From NCBI GenBank assembly GCA_003140235.1, contig PLJN01000059.1, positions 10,115 through 72,782 of the forward strand: DNA of 62,668 bases, written 5' to 3'. The notes below the pieces were generated by a model. The model saw nothing but the letters and a program-made list of their open reading frames with translations, did not search any database and had not been told where the DNA came from. This document shows, one piece after another, positions 35,956 to 44,403 of the stretch. The DNA comes from Acidobacteriaceae bacterium (GTDB lineage: Bacteria; Acidobacteriota; Terriglobia; Terriglobales; Acidobacteriaceae). How positions within the stretch are numbered: position 1 is the stretch's first letter; each line of letters opens with the position of its first letter. The position numbers and the translations under genes were made by a program.

Positions 35956-36846
35956 TTAGTGTTTCCTCGCCAGCGCATCGCGTTTGGCGCGTGTGCTTTG
36001 GTCATCCGGATGATCCTGCAGGATCCTGTCGTATTGGCGGATTGCCTCGGGATAATTCCGTTCCCGTTCGGCAATATTTTCCAGGGCAAAATGAAGGTCC
36101 GCATATCCGTCGGAGAGTTTGACTCCCCGTTCCAGGTATTCCTTGGCCTTGGGCAGATTTCCTTCGCGTGAATAAATGAGGGCCGCCAGCAGCAGCCCAT
36201 CCACGTCGTTCGGGAATTTTTCGAGGTGCTCCAGTACCGGTCCTTTGGCTTCTTCCGGCTTGCCCTGGCGCAGTCGGACACGGGCCAGACCCATCACCAG
36301 GTCCGAGTTGATGGGAGAAATCTTGATGCCGCGCTGGTAGAGTTCGCCGGCACGATTCATGTCACCGGCCATTTCCTGTGCATGCGCCAGATGATAGATG
36401 TAGTCCGGATTATCCGGGTCGCGCGCCAAGCAACGTTCAAAGGCGGAGATTTCTTCCTTCTCCTTGTCCTGTTTGTCGTAGATCTCACCCAGGCGCGGAC
36501 AAGCCGCATGCGGGTCAGGAGCGCGGTCCAGGTACATCTCCCAAAATTGCGCTTCCTCCGGCAGACGGCCGAGGTGGCGATAAATATTCGCCGCCATCTC
36601 CAGATAGATGTGATTGCCGGGAAACCTCTCATGCAGCAGGAGGACGCCGGGCAGTGCGTCCTGATACTTACCTTCTTCGAAAAGAGATTTCGTATCCTTC
36701 CACAAGCTACCCGCCTCATCTGCGGTCATTCCTGTGGAGGAGTGCGCCACCGGATGGGACCAGGGCTTAAAAAACAAGACCACGTACACCAACGCGACGC
36801 ACAGTGGCGCCGCGATGGAGAGGAACGTGGTCTTGCCGGTCTGCAT
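35956..36846 (-). CDS. Membrane-anchored TPR protein
   Basis: The 296-residue protein has an N-terminal uncleaved helix (TTFLSIAAPLCVALVYVVLFF) and about six TPR units (for example NPDYIYHLAHAQEMAGDMNRAGELYQRG, NDVDGLLLAALIYSREGNLPKAKEYLERG; both quoted as position cues, residues about 150-240). It is a likely scaffold. The start overlaps the YaiO-like stop by one base, so the two are translationally coupled. In the operon context it may organise synthesis or export of a cell-surface polymer. Confidence 0.85.
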   Translation of the reverse strand: MQTGKTTFLSIAAPLCVALVYVVLFFKPWSHPVAHSSTGMTADEAGSLWKDTKSLFEEGKYQDALPGVLLLHERFPGNHIYLEMAANIYRHLGRLPEEAQFWEMYLDRAPDPHAACPRLGEIYDKQDKEKEEISAFERCLARDPDNPDYIYHLAHAQEMAGDMNRAGELYQRGIKISPINSDLVMGLARVRLRQGKPEEAKGPVLEHLEKFPNDVDGLLLAALIYSREGNLPKAKEYLERGVKLSDGYADLHFALENIAERERNYPEAIRQYDRILQDHPDDQSTRAKRDALARKH

Positions 36847-38102
36847 CAGAATTTAAAGTAAAGCGATCCTGATAGAGTGTACTGCCAAAGGTTGGGAAGT
36901 GTGCCAACCTGCTCAGAACGGCCCGCGCCGCCGCTGAATTGGAAAGCCCATCTCTTGGCCAGACGCTTGTCGAACACCAGGGTCCAGGAGTCTGCCGCCA
37001 GCACCTGGATGTCCTGCGTGGTTTGTGCCAGCGCCGGAGAAGCGCCGTGACTATAGCGGGCTTCGATGTAGTCATGCAGGCCTTCCGACCCGAGGAAGTA
37101 GCGCGCCGAGAACTGGGCGGTGCCGGAAGTTCCCGGACTGCCGGGCACGACGTAGCCGCGTCCGGTGAACAGGAAGTTGTGATAGTACTTGCTGACCGCA
37201 AACGTGGCGATATTTACGCCGCCCGAGGTAAAGCCGAGATAGCGATAGCCGCCGGACAATTCAAATCCGTGGCCCACACTTTGAAACAAATCAGCACCCA
37301 CACGAAACTTGGGGTACAAATTGGTGTCGAACGAGTAACCGAAATTGAGGTATCCATAGGTGCCCGGGCGAATGCGCGGATAGAAATCGATTTCCGACTG
37401 GTAACTCTTAAGTCCGAAACGGTCGGCGCGGCTCTCGCGAGCAATGACCGAACCGTAGCGCGTGGGAGTGCTGATGCTGACGGAGGTCTCGTGCTGGGCG
37501 GAGCGACCGTCACTAAACCAATCGTAGGTATGGGTGATGGTGACTTCGGGCTCCGTGGCACCGCTCGCCGGGACCTCACGACGCATTTCCTTGGCGGTCT
37601 GATTGCCGTTATCCACGACCAGGATACGGTCGAGGACCCGGTTCGCATCGCGTTCGTGATGCATCTCTCGCAGGGCCTTGGCTTCCGCCAGCATCCACTG
37701 AACATTGTCCGGTTCCTTCGCCAAAGCTGTACGCGCAAGTTGATCGGCGTTTTCCGGATGTCCCGACCAGAATTCCACGTTGAGCGCGGCAGGAAGCGCA
37801 TCGCCGTGCGCGGGCGAGTTGGCCAGCACCATCCTGAGTTGGATGCGAGCTTCGTCGTAACGGCCCTGCCATGACAATATTGTGCCGTACAGCGTACGCG
37901 CATCGGCGTCGTCCTGTTTGTCCAGGTACGTCTTCAACATGGTGAGCGCCTGCTCGCGGTGCTCTTTACCGCTATACGCCAACTGCCGGGCCTGGGTCAC
38001 CACATCTTGATTGTCCTGCGCCATGACCGGCAAACACACTGATGCCAGCACAGCCAGCAGCACTACTACGTTCGCGATGAGTCGTCGATTTACGCGTTTC
38101 AA
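36846..38102 (-). CDS. TPR plus beta-barrel outer-membrane protein (YaiO/PgaA-like)
   Basis: The 418-residue protein has a signal peptide (IANVVVLLAVLASVCLPVMAQ), a TPR-like N-terminal half (QARQLAYSGKEHREQALTML, ARTLYGTILSWQGRYDEARI), and a C-terminal barrel with alternating strands from ITHTYDWFSDGRSAQHETSV onward (for example YGYLNFGYSFDTN, FELSGGYRYLGF), ending in the aromatic YFKF. This matches YaiO-family barrels and, in architecture, the PgaA exopolysaccharide porin. It is the third gene of the operon and probably the export channel. Confidence in the family is good; the transported polymer is unknown. Confidence 0.84.
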   Translation of the reverse strand: MKRVNRRLIANVVVLLAVLASVCLPVMAQDNQDVVTQARQLAYSGKEHREQALTMLKTYLDKQDDADARTLYGTILSWQGRYDEARIQLRMVLANSPAHGDALPAALNVEFWSGHPENADQLARTALAKEPDNVQWMLAEAKALREMHHERDANRVLDRILVVDNGNQTAKEMRREVPASGATEPEVTITHTYDWFSDGRSAQHETSVSISTPTRYGSVIARESRADRFGLKSYQSEIDFYPRIRPGTYGYLNFGYSFDTNLYPKFRVGADLFQSVGHGFELSGGYRYLGFTSGGVNIATFAVSKYYHNFLFTGRGYVVPGSPGTSGTAQFSARYFLGSEGLHDYIEARYSHGASPALAQTTQDIQVLAADSWTLVFDKRLAKRWAFQFSGGAGRSEQVGTLPNLWQYTLSGSLYFKF

Positions 38103-38150
38103 CTTCTACCTCCCTGAGTCCTGAATCTGTTCTTTCCCAACCACGGAACT

Positions 38151-39608
38151 CTATCTCGAAGACGCCTCTACGGGACGAGCAGGCGCCTGATGAAGATTGA
38201 GTCCGGTGTGTTCGATGTGCTCCCACTTTTGTTTGCGGCGGCCGCGAAGCGATTGCAGGACACCGTACGCTCTGAAGAACGTTAAAATCTGCCGGTAGCC
38301 GAGGTTCTCGATGACGGCGTAGGCCATCAGGACGCCAACGTGCTTTAACCGGGGATAGCGCCGCAGCGTAACTTCTTCCAGCACCACTGAGCCCATGGAT
38401 AACAACGTGCCGTAGCCAATGGAAAGCAGCAGAAAGAGGAAAACGATCCACCAGGGCGTGTGAATCACAATGAGGGAAATGGGGAGGATGAGAAGTAATC
38501 CCGTCGCTTCCACCACGCATCCGACGACTTCAATGAGCAGGTGAAAGGGCATGCTCAACATGCCGGCGGTACCGTACTTGGGGTTGAAAATCATGTCGCG
38601 GTTCTTCCACAGAGTCTGGGTCATTCCCAGCTGCCAGCGTCGCCGCTGGCGGGCCAGCATTCCCATGGTCCGGGGGGCTTCCGTCCAACAAATCGGATCA
38701 GAAGTAAAGACTACACGAAACTGTTTTTTCTCAGAGACCATATAACGGCGAATGGCCGCGATCACGTCAATGTCCTCGGTGACGGTATCGTCGCCGAAAC
38801 CGCCGGCGCCAATGACCGCTTCACGCTGCAGAAGACAGAAGCAGCCCGAGGCAATGAACGTTGCATTCAACATGCTCCAGCCCGGACGGCCGAACAGGAA
38901 CGTGCGAATGTATTCCACGATCTGGCACCTCTCCAGCCATGAGGAGGGCAGAGACATTCCTTCCAAACGTCCATTGCGCAACGTGCATCCATTGGCAATG
39001 CGGACGATGCCGCCGCTGACCACCACGTTGTCCGTGGCATGGATCACCGGGGCCATCAAACGCAGCAAAGCATCGCTCTCGATGATGGAATCAGCGTCCA
39101 CGGTGCAGAAGTAAGGACTGCGCGCCATATTGATGCCGGAGTTCAGCGCGTGGGATTTGCCGCCGTGTTCCACCTTGATCACAAAGAGCTCAGGGAACGT
39201 TGGGTTGTGGTAATAGGCCAGCGGGTGGCCGGTCTGCAGCCTCTCGCGGTAGATCAGGTCCATGCGCTGTAACCGGAAACGCTCGATCAAGCGGTCCACG
39301 GTACTGTCGGTGGACCCGTCGTCGACAACGATGACTTCTTTTTCCTGATAATTCAAGTCAAGCATCGATAGGACCGTCTGCACAATGGTCTCTTCCTCAT
39401 TGTACGCAGCGATGATCAACGCAACGGGTGGCGTGACGGGGGAATCAGCCATGTCACTATACGGTTTACGCGACGCATAGGTTGCGTGCAGCGACACTGA
39501 ATACAGCGACAGCGTCATAAGAATGGTGTACCCCAAATTGGCCAGCACGAAATACGCGATGAGCACGTAGTTGGAATACCACACAAGCTGGATCAGAAAA
39601 TGGTGCAT
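38151..39608 (-). CDS. Processive membrane glycosyltransferase family 2
   Basis: The 485-residue PgaC/cellulose-synthase-like enzyme has an N-terminal helix, a GT2 core, and C-terminal helices (LLLILPISLIVIHTPWWIVFL...). Catalytic motifs: VVDDGSTDSTVDRLI, FCTVDADSIIES, TEDIDVIAAI and the processivity motif RQRRRWQLGM. It should polymerise and extrude a glycan through the inner membrane. It starts 5 bp after the HEAT gene and precedes the TPR/beta-barrel gene, fitting an exopolysaccharide synthase. The sugar is not readable. Confidence 0.92.
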   Translation of the reverse strand: MHHFLIQLVWYSNYVLIAYFVLANLGYTILMTLSLYSVSLHATYASRKPYSDMADSPVTPPVALIIAAYNEEETIVQTVLSMLDLNYQEKEVIVVDDGSTDSTVDRLIERFRLQRMDLIYRERLQTGHPLAYYHNPTFPELFVIKVEHGGKSHALNSGINMARSPYFCTVDADSIIESDALLRLMAPVIHATDNVVVSGGIVRIANGCTLRNGRLEGMSLPSSWLERCQIVEYIRTFLFGRPGWSMLNATFIASGCFCLLQREAVIGAGGFGDDTVTEDIDVIAAIRRYMVSEKKQFRVVFTSDPICWTEAPRTMGMLARQRRRWQLGMTQTLWKNRDMIFNPKYGTAGMLSMPFHLLIEVVGCVVEATGLLLILPISLIVIHTPWWIVFLFLLLSIGYGTLLSMGSVVLEEVTLRRYPRLKHVGVLMAYAVIENLGYRQILTFFRAYGVLQSLRGRRKQKWEHIEHTGLNLHQAPARPVEASSR

Positions 39609-39613
39609 GAGAT

Positions 39614-41185
39614 TTATGCTCCCCCGGTTTCTACGGCAGTGGACTTATTGGCCTCAATGCCGGACTGCAGAATCGTTTGTGCTTTGCCTTTTAAGTGGTC
39701 GCGGTCACGCCGCGCCAGTGATTGCACAGTCTCCATGAGCTGCGGCGTGGGCGACATGGCCAGCACGTCCAGCAACTGGGTGCGTGCTTTCTGCGCCGTC
39801 TCCATGGCCGCGATCTGGGCTGCGGAGGGAGCGTCGCCCAGACGGCTCATGCGGATTTCGCGGGACAGAAGCTCCGTCAGCAACGAAGTCTTGCCCATGC
39901 GTACCATCTTGGAACAAACCTTCATCACCACCCAGGACTCAGGGCCGTCGGAGCCCAGCCCGGGAAGCAGATCGCCGATGATTCCGCCGCGCTGCATCTC
40001 GTCCACAATCTGTTCGCTGGCATATTGGTCCGGTGTGGACAGGAAATAATTCGCCAGTTGCGTCCGGCCCTCGATGCCAAAGGTGGACAGGGTCTTGACC
40101 GCAGCTTCGCGGACACGCCACTTGGCGTCGCCAATACGCTGTACCACGTCCGGAACAAGGTCCGTGTAGTAAGGGTCAGCGCAGGACCGCACGGCATGCA
40201 GCCGCACAAACTCATTATCGTCCTGCATGAGCGTCCGCAAGCCCAGGACTGCGCCCGTGTCATGGAAGTGGCGGATCACGCGCGCGCTACGTGCACGCAC
40301 ATCCACCGAGCTGTCATGCTTGGCCTGGTCCAGGAACCAGCGATAGAGGTCGGGCGGAAAATCCTGCGTACTGAGCGTAAGGTTGGTGTTGTCGCAAATC
40401 TCGCGAATGCTGTCGACCACCAGATACCGAAACTTCTCATTGGGATCGCTCAAGCAATGTGTGAATTGCGCCAGCTCCGTCAAGGGATAGCGCACCAGCG
40501 CCGTTTTCACAGACAGTACCGAAAGACCGTTGACGCCTTCTGCTGCCTGCCGCAACAGTTCCAGCAGTACCGAAACCGCGAACGATTCCCGGTTCTGGCC
40601 CATGGCCGCCACGTTGGCCCGGCCCACATAGGGCGAGGGATCGTGCTGCGCTTCATCCATAAATGCCTGCGCATAGTCTCCGTCCAACTGGCCCAGGAGT
40701 GCGACCGAGCGGGCGCGCTTTACGCAGAACAGACGCATGGAGCGGATTCCTTGAAATGACTTCTTTCCCTGTGGCGGCAAAGAGGCCCCATTCGCTACGT
40801 GATTAATCAGTTGCCGTGCGCGGCGCGCACCAAAGGCTTCCTTGGCCCAGATGGCCACCAGGCCCAGGCGCATGAGGACTTCGGTCACGGCGCGGCGATT
40901 ATTGGAGCCAATGCCGTCCAGCAACATGTCCTGGACCGCTTCCCGCGCCGGCGGGCTTTTGGCCGAGCGCAGCGCCTCCGTGGCTTCATCGACGCCGATG
41001 TCCCCAGCCAGGAAATTGCGCACCGTACTGGAAAGCTGTCTTCGGGTGGCGTCCTTCCGCTGGAAGAAGCGGTTGCGGCTCAAGCGACGGTGGAAAATGT
41101 AGATCACCAGAACGATGTCGACGAGGAGCACCACAACCGCGAGTATCAAAACAACCAGGACCAATTTATCAATGTTATAAAACAC
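39614..41185 (-). CDS. Membrane-anchored HEAT-repeat protein
   Basis: The 523-residue protein has one N-terminal helix (LVLVVLILAVVVLLVDIVLVIYIF) followed by a long alpha-solenoid of HEAT-like units (for example QDDNEFVRLHAVRSCADP, IGDAKWRVREAAVKTLS). No catalytic domain is seen. As the first gene of the operon it may scaffold the synthase or transmit a signal to it. Its role in polymer export is inferred from position. Confidence 0.85.
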   Translation of the reverse strand: MFYNIDKLVLVVLILAVVVLLVDIVLVIYIFHRRLSRNRFFQRKDATRRQLSSTVRNFLAGDIGVDEATEALRSAKSPPAREAVQDMLLDGIGSNNRRAVTEVLMRLGLVAIWAKEAFGARRARQLINHVANGASLPPQGKKSFQGIRSMRLFCVKRARSVALLGQLDGDYAQAFMDEAQHDPSPYVGRANVAAMGQNRESFAVSVLLELLRQAAEGVNGLSVLSVKTALVRYPLTELAQFTHCLSDPNEKFRYLVVDSIREICDNTNLTLSTQDFPPDLYRWFLDQAKHDSSVDVRARSARVIRHFHDTGAVLGLRTLMQDDNEFVRLHAVRSCADPYYTDLVPDVVQRIGDAKWRVREAAVKTLSTFGIEGRTQLANYFLSTPDQYASEQIVDEMQRGGIIGDLLPGLGSDGPESWVVMKVCSKMVRMGKTSLLTELLSREIRMSRLGDAPSAAQIAAMETAQKARTQLLDVLAMSPTPQLMETVQSLARRDRDHLKGKAQTILQSGIEANKSTAVETGGA

Positions 41186-42001
41186 GGACTACCTCAATTT
41201 CCGAGTCCAAAAGACTCATTGCAGGTCGGGGGAAGTACTTTCAGTGCAACAAAAATCGCCTGGACAAAAAAAGAAGGCGGCTGAGTGGAACAGCATTTCC
41301 GGCCTTGCCGCAGACACACGATGTCCCGGCTGGCCTTGAAGAACTGTGGCCCCCCAAAGAGAAAATTCAGGCTTGAAAACCTTTGCTCCATTGCCTTCTC
41401 GATTCAGATAGGTCGCTCCACGAACTCACGCTCGGGAAATACACCATCCGATCGTCCTGAAAATAATGCTTACGCAAGGAGATGGGGGATCACCTTGCAT
41501 CGCTTGCTGTCTTACATGGCTGGCGCCGTCTGATTACTCATACGGCCGCCTCTGCGTACACACATACTCACTGCACAATCGCAGTCACTTGGGGCTGGTG
41601 ACAAATTAAAGTAGGGGAGAACTGCTCAACAACCCTGTCCGCCTGGACCTGAGTTTTGCTCTTAAATCCTGCAAACCCTAGTGTCCTAATTGGTGTACAA
41701 GGAATCCTAATATCAAGTAGGATACACACCAATCCCCACAGTCTGCAAGCTTAAAATTCACTTTTTAACTGAAAACCTCAGGTGGCCACAGGTGGCCCAA
41801 ACCACTCAAAACGCTTGACTTCCCTCTTGAGGAACCTTTCTTGACAATACCCTGGGTGGTTCCTGGATCAGGGCAAGGTGGCTTGAGCACCGTGCGGCTA
41901 CCGGAATTATTTCCAACCGATTGATAATAAACAGGTTACTTCAGTAACCACGGTAAAACCACCAACGGATCCGCGTATTTTGAAAGAAGACCGTAAAAAA
42001 T
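41186..42001. other. 816-bp intergenic region, no gene recognised
   Basis: The upstream region of the HEAT-GT2 operon and downstream side of tRNA-Ala. Open frames here (for example 41285-41533 on the plus strand) have basic shadow-like composition. It holds a nested inverted repeat at 41689-41733 and several AGGTGGCC-type direct repeats near 41780-41800. Its size and structure suggest a long leader or regulatory region for the operon, but no known riboswitch was recognised. Confidence 0.5.
41689..41733. promoter_or_regulatory. Nested stem-loop of unknown function
   Basis: The outer arms ATTGGTGT (41689-41696) and ACACCAAT (41726-41733) are perfect complements. Inside them ATCCTA (41704-41709) and TAGGAT (41718-41723) pair around an 8-base loop. 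A structured RNA element or a protein-binding site upstream of the HEAT-GT2 operon is possible; transcription across it was not shown. Confidence 0.45.
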
Positions 42002-42077
42002 TGGTGGAGCTAGTCGGGATCGAACCGACGACCTCATCGTTGCGAACGATGCGCTCTCCCAGCTGAGCTATAGCCCC
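42002..42077 (-). tRNA. tRNA-Ala (anticodon CGC)
   Basis: The complement begins GGGGCTATAGCTCAGCTGGG and ends with encoded CCA (76 nt including CCA). The acceptor stem GGGGCTA pairs with TAGCTCC (one G-U). The anticodon stem CATCG/CGATG holds the loop TTCGCAA, giving anticodon CGC with U33 and A37. The T arm GTCGG-TTCGATC-CCGAC is standard. It reads GCG codons. Confidence 0.97.
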
Positions 42078-42167
42078 ACGTTGCGGCAAAAGCGCCGAAT
42101 CCGATTTTATCAGCGCTGGCGCATTCCTCAAAACCGAAGGGAAATTAAGCGCCGGACCCAACACGAA

Positions 42168-42947
42168 TCATTTGCCCGCGGGTTCGTCGCCAGCCATAAT
42201 GATCCGCCTCACTTGTTTGCGGTCCAACGTTTGCTTCACTCCGTTCACCGTGACTACTACATCCGTCTGCGACACAGAATCCACACTACCGGTTAACACA
42301 GTTCCGTCGCGCAGCATGACCGTGTCCTCCCGTGATCTCGCAAGCTCATAGCGCACGGTGCGAGAGGAAGAGTCCTGGGGCGCGACTTCAACCGTCACGC
42401 TCCCGCTGCTGAACCCCGGCTTGGCGAACTCAAGAAGGTGCTTTCCCGGTGGAACTCGAATGACCTTGGGCGTTACACCTGCGGCGTCTCCATCCACCTT
42501 GAGGTCAGCCCCTTCGGGCAACGAGTGTACCGCCACAGAAACCGGTTTTGTGGGCAGGTCTGGGTTCAACTCCAGCGGAACGGATTTTGCCACCAGCTCA
42601 AATGAAGCCGGCACGCCCGAAGCCTGGATGTGGGTTTGAAACTTTGTCAGCTGTCCGGGAGCAAGATCAGTCAAAGAAATGAAGCTTTGTCCGATGCGTA
42701 CTTTGTCTTTATCAAAAACATAGAGGTAAAAAGTGGCTTGCGGGATGGTCTTGCTCCACATGTTTTCCGCGCTCATGTCCGACGTGTAACTGCGCTGGTG
42801 GTCCCGATTTGCGGTTTCCCGGAATTTGCTCATACTGAAGCGCAAGACTGGTGGACCGGATTGCGGCCAGACAACGACTTCGTCTTTCGCGTAGGCAGCC
42901 AGACAGGCGCCCAAAAGGGACGCAAAAAGAAGCTTGTTTATCTTCAT
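42168..42947 (-). CDS. Secreted PEGA-domain protein
   Basis: The 259-residue protein starts with a signal peptide (MKINKLLFASLLGACLAAYA). A beta-rich N-terminal region follows, then a PEGA-type module (VAVHSLPEGADLKVDGDAAG ... VPPGKHLLEFAKPGFSS), and a final SM-like stretch (DTVMLRDGTVLTGSVDSVSQ). Its function is unknown; PEGA modules are usually on surface-layer or peptidoglycan-associated proteins. The ATG at 42947 precedes the signal peptide better than the one at 42959. Confidence 0.8.
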   Translation of the reverse strand: MKINKLLFASLLGACLAAYAKDEVVVWPQSGPPVLRFSMSKFRETANRDHQRSYTSDMSAENMWSKTIPQATFYLYVFDKDKVRIGQSFISLTDLAPGQLTKFQTHIQASGVPASFELVAKSVPLELNPDLPTKPVSVAVHSLPEGADLKVDGDAAGVTPKVIRVPPGKHLLEFAKPGFSSGSVTVEVAPQDSSSRTVRYELARSREDTVMLRDGTVLTGSVDSVSQTDVVVTVNGVKQTLDRKQVRRIIMAGDEPAGK

Positions 42948-42974
42948 GAGTGCCTCCATGTCAATGCCATCATC

Positions 42975-44375
42975 CTACTTTTCAGCCGCAATTTCCAGAG
43001 TAGCCGTATACAGGAACTCCACAAATTTTCCAAAGCCGGCGATCTGCACGCGCTCGTCATTACCGTGGATGCGCTTGATGTCTTCCGAGGTCAGTATCGG
43101 CTCGATGCCGTATGCCTGAACGCCCTTCGCGCGAAGTTCGGAAGAGTCGGTCGCGCCGGCTTGCATGATGGGAATGGTGAGTGCGCCGGGAAACACTTTC
43201 TGCTGCGCGCGTTCCAGAGCGTGAAAAGCGTCTGTCTCCAGACCGGAGGGCGGAGTGGCGGGCCGCAGATTGTTCGGCGCGGACGTGATCTGGACCGCTG
43301 GATCGTTGATCAGCCTGGCCAACTCAGCTTTCAGCGCTTCCATGTTTTCATCGGGAAGAGCGCGGACGTCGATTTGCGCTTCCGCGTCCGCGGGAATCAC
43401 GTTGATGCGGAACCCGCCTTTAATAATGGTCGGGACCAGCGACGTGCGCACCATCGAGTAGTATGCTGGCTCAGTTTCACGCAGTTTCTGCTGGACGGCA
43501 GGGTCTTCCACATGGGCGTAAAGACGGGCCTTATCCGGCGGGCTGATTTTGGCCAGTTGCTGGAAGAAGCGCCGCGTCGTTTCATTCAGACGCATGGGCG
43601 CCTCCCACATGCCGATTTTGGCCACCGCCGCGGAGAGATGGATGATGGCGTTGTCCATGCGCGGCACGGAGCCGTGTCCGCTGGTGCCGCGGGCCGTGAC
43701 GATCAGCCCGCGCGGGACTTTCTCTGTGGTGGAAACACCAACATACCGTACCTTGCCATTTTCTTCCGGTGTGTCTCCGCCCTCATTAAGGGCAAACTCG
43801 CAGGCAATCTCCTCCCAATGTTTCTCGATCATGAAGTCAATTCCAAACTGCGGAGTTCCCTCTTCACCCGCTTCGGCCAGCAAAATCACATCGCGATCAA
43901 GCGGGACCTTGAGCCGGTGCAGCAGGAGAAATACTTCAAGATTGGCGGCGTCCATGGCTTTGTCGTCGGTCGAGCCTCGGCCGTAGAGGTAGCCGTCTTT
44001 AATCAGCGCCGCGAATGGATCCACAGTCCACTTGTTGCGCTCGACGCCGACGACATCCAGATGTCCCATCAGCAGCAACGGCTTCTTCTTGCCGCTGCCT
44101 TTGAGACGCGCCACCACGTTTCCACGCCCCGGTGCGGATTCGTAGATCTGCGCGGGAATGCCTTCCGCCTCGAGCACACTCTTTATGTATTCAGCAGCCC
44201 GCGTCTCATTCCCCGGAGGATTGCTGGTGTCGATCTTGACCAGTTGGGAAAGAAATTTGACGGCTTCGGTTTGGGCCCGGCTGAAATCCGGCGTGGCCTG
44301 CTGGGCCATCGAAAAAGACAACAGGCTGGTGACGAGTAGAACGACTGGCGCAACACGCTTGAATAACGAAGGCAT
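42975..44375 (-). CDS. Secreted M20-family metallopeptidase
   Basis: The 466-residue protein has a signal peptide (VVLLVTSLLSFSMAQQ) and the M20 dizinc site: LLMGHLDVVG (His, Asp), GRGSTDDKAMDAANLEVF (Asp), LAEAGEEGTPQFG (catalytic Glu, ligand Glu) and a later TDSSELR/HGNDERV region. The dimerisation domain lies between (RGTSGHGSVPRMDNAI). It probably removes residues from peptides in the periplasm. It lies between the PEGA gene and the alanyl-tRNA editing gene, all on the minus strand. Confidence 0.92.
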   Translation of the reverse strand: MPSLFKRVAPVVLLVTSLLSFSMAQQATPDFSRAQTEAVKFLSQLVKIDTSNPPGNETRAAEYIKSVLEAEGIPAQIYESAPGRGNVVARLKGSGKKKPLLLMGHLDVVGVERNKWTVDPFAALIKDGYLYGRGSTDDKAMDAANLEVFLLLHRLKVPLDRDVILLAEAGEEGTPQFGIDFMIEKHWEEIACEFALNEGGDTPEENGKVRYVGVSTTEKVPRGLIVTARGTSGHGSVPRMDNAIIHLSAAVAKIGMWEAPMRLNETTRRFFQQLAKISPPDKARLYAHVEDPAVQQKLRETEPAYYSMVRTSLVPTIIKGGFRINVIPADAEAQIDVRALPDENMEALKAELARLINDPAVQITSAPNNLRPATPPSGLETDAFHALERAQQKVFPGALTIPIMQAGATDSSELRAKGVQAYGIEPILTSEDIKRIHGNDERVQIAGFGKFVEFLYTATLEIAAEK

Positions 44376-44403
44376 TTATCTGGCTCCTGGTGAATGGAGC
44401 AGC

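Noticed and set aside
41200-41420. Possible c-di-GMP (GEMM) riboswitch upstream of the polymer operon
   Set aside because: I looked on the minus strand for the conserved GCAAAGCC/GGGTC-like pairs and could not build the fold.
41285-41533. 82-codon plus-strand frame
   Set aside because: Basic, Arg/Ser-rich composition without a plausible start context; it is opposite the leader of the HEAT-GT2 operon.
42630-44339. 569-codon plus-strand frame
   Set aside because: It is the antisense of the M20 peptidase and PEGA genes, with Gly/Arg/Val shadow composition.
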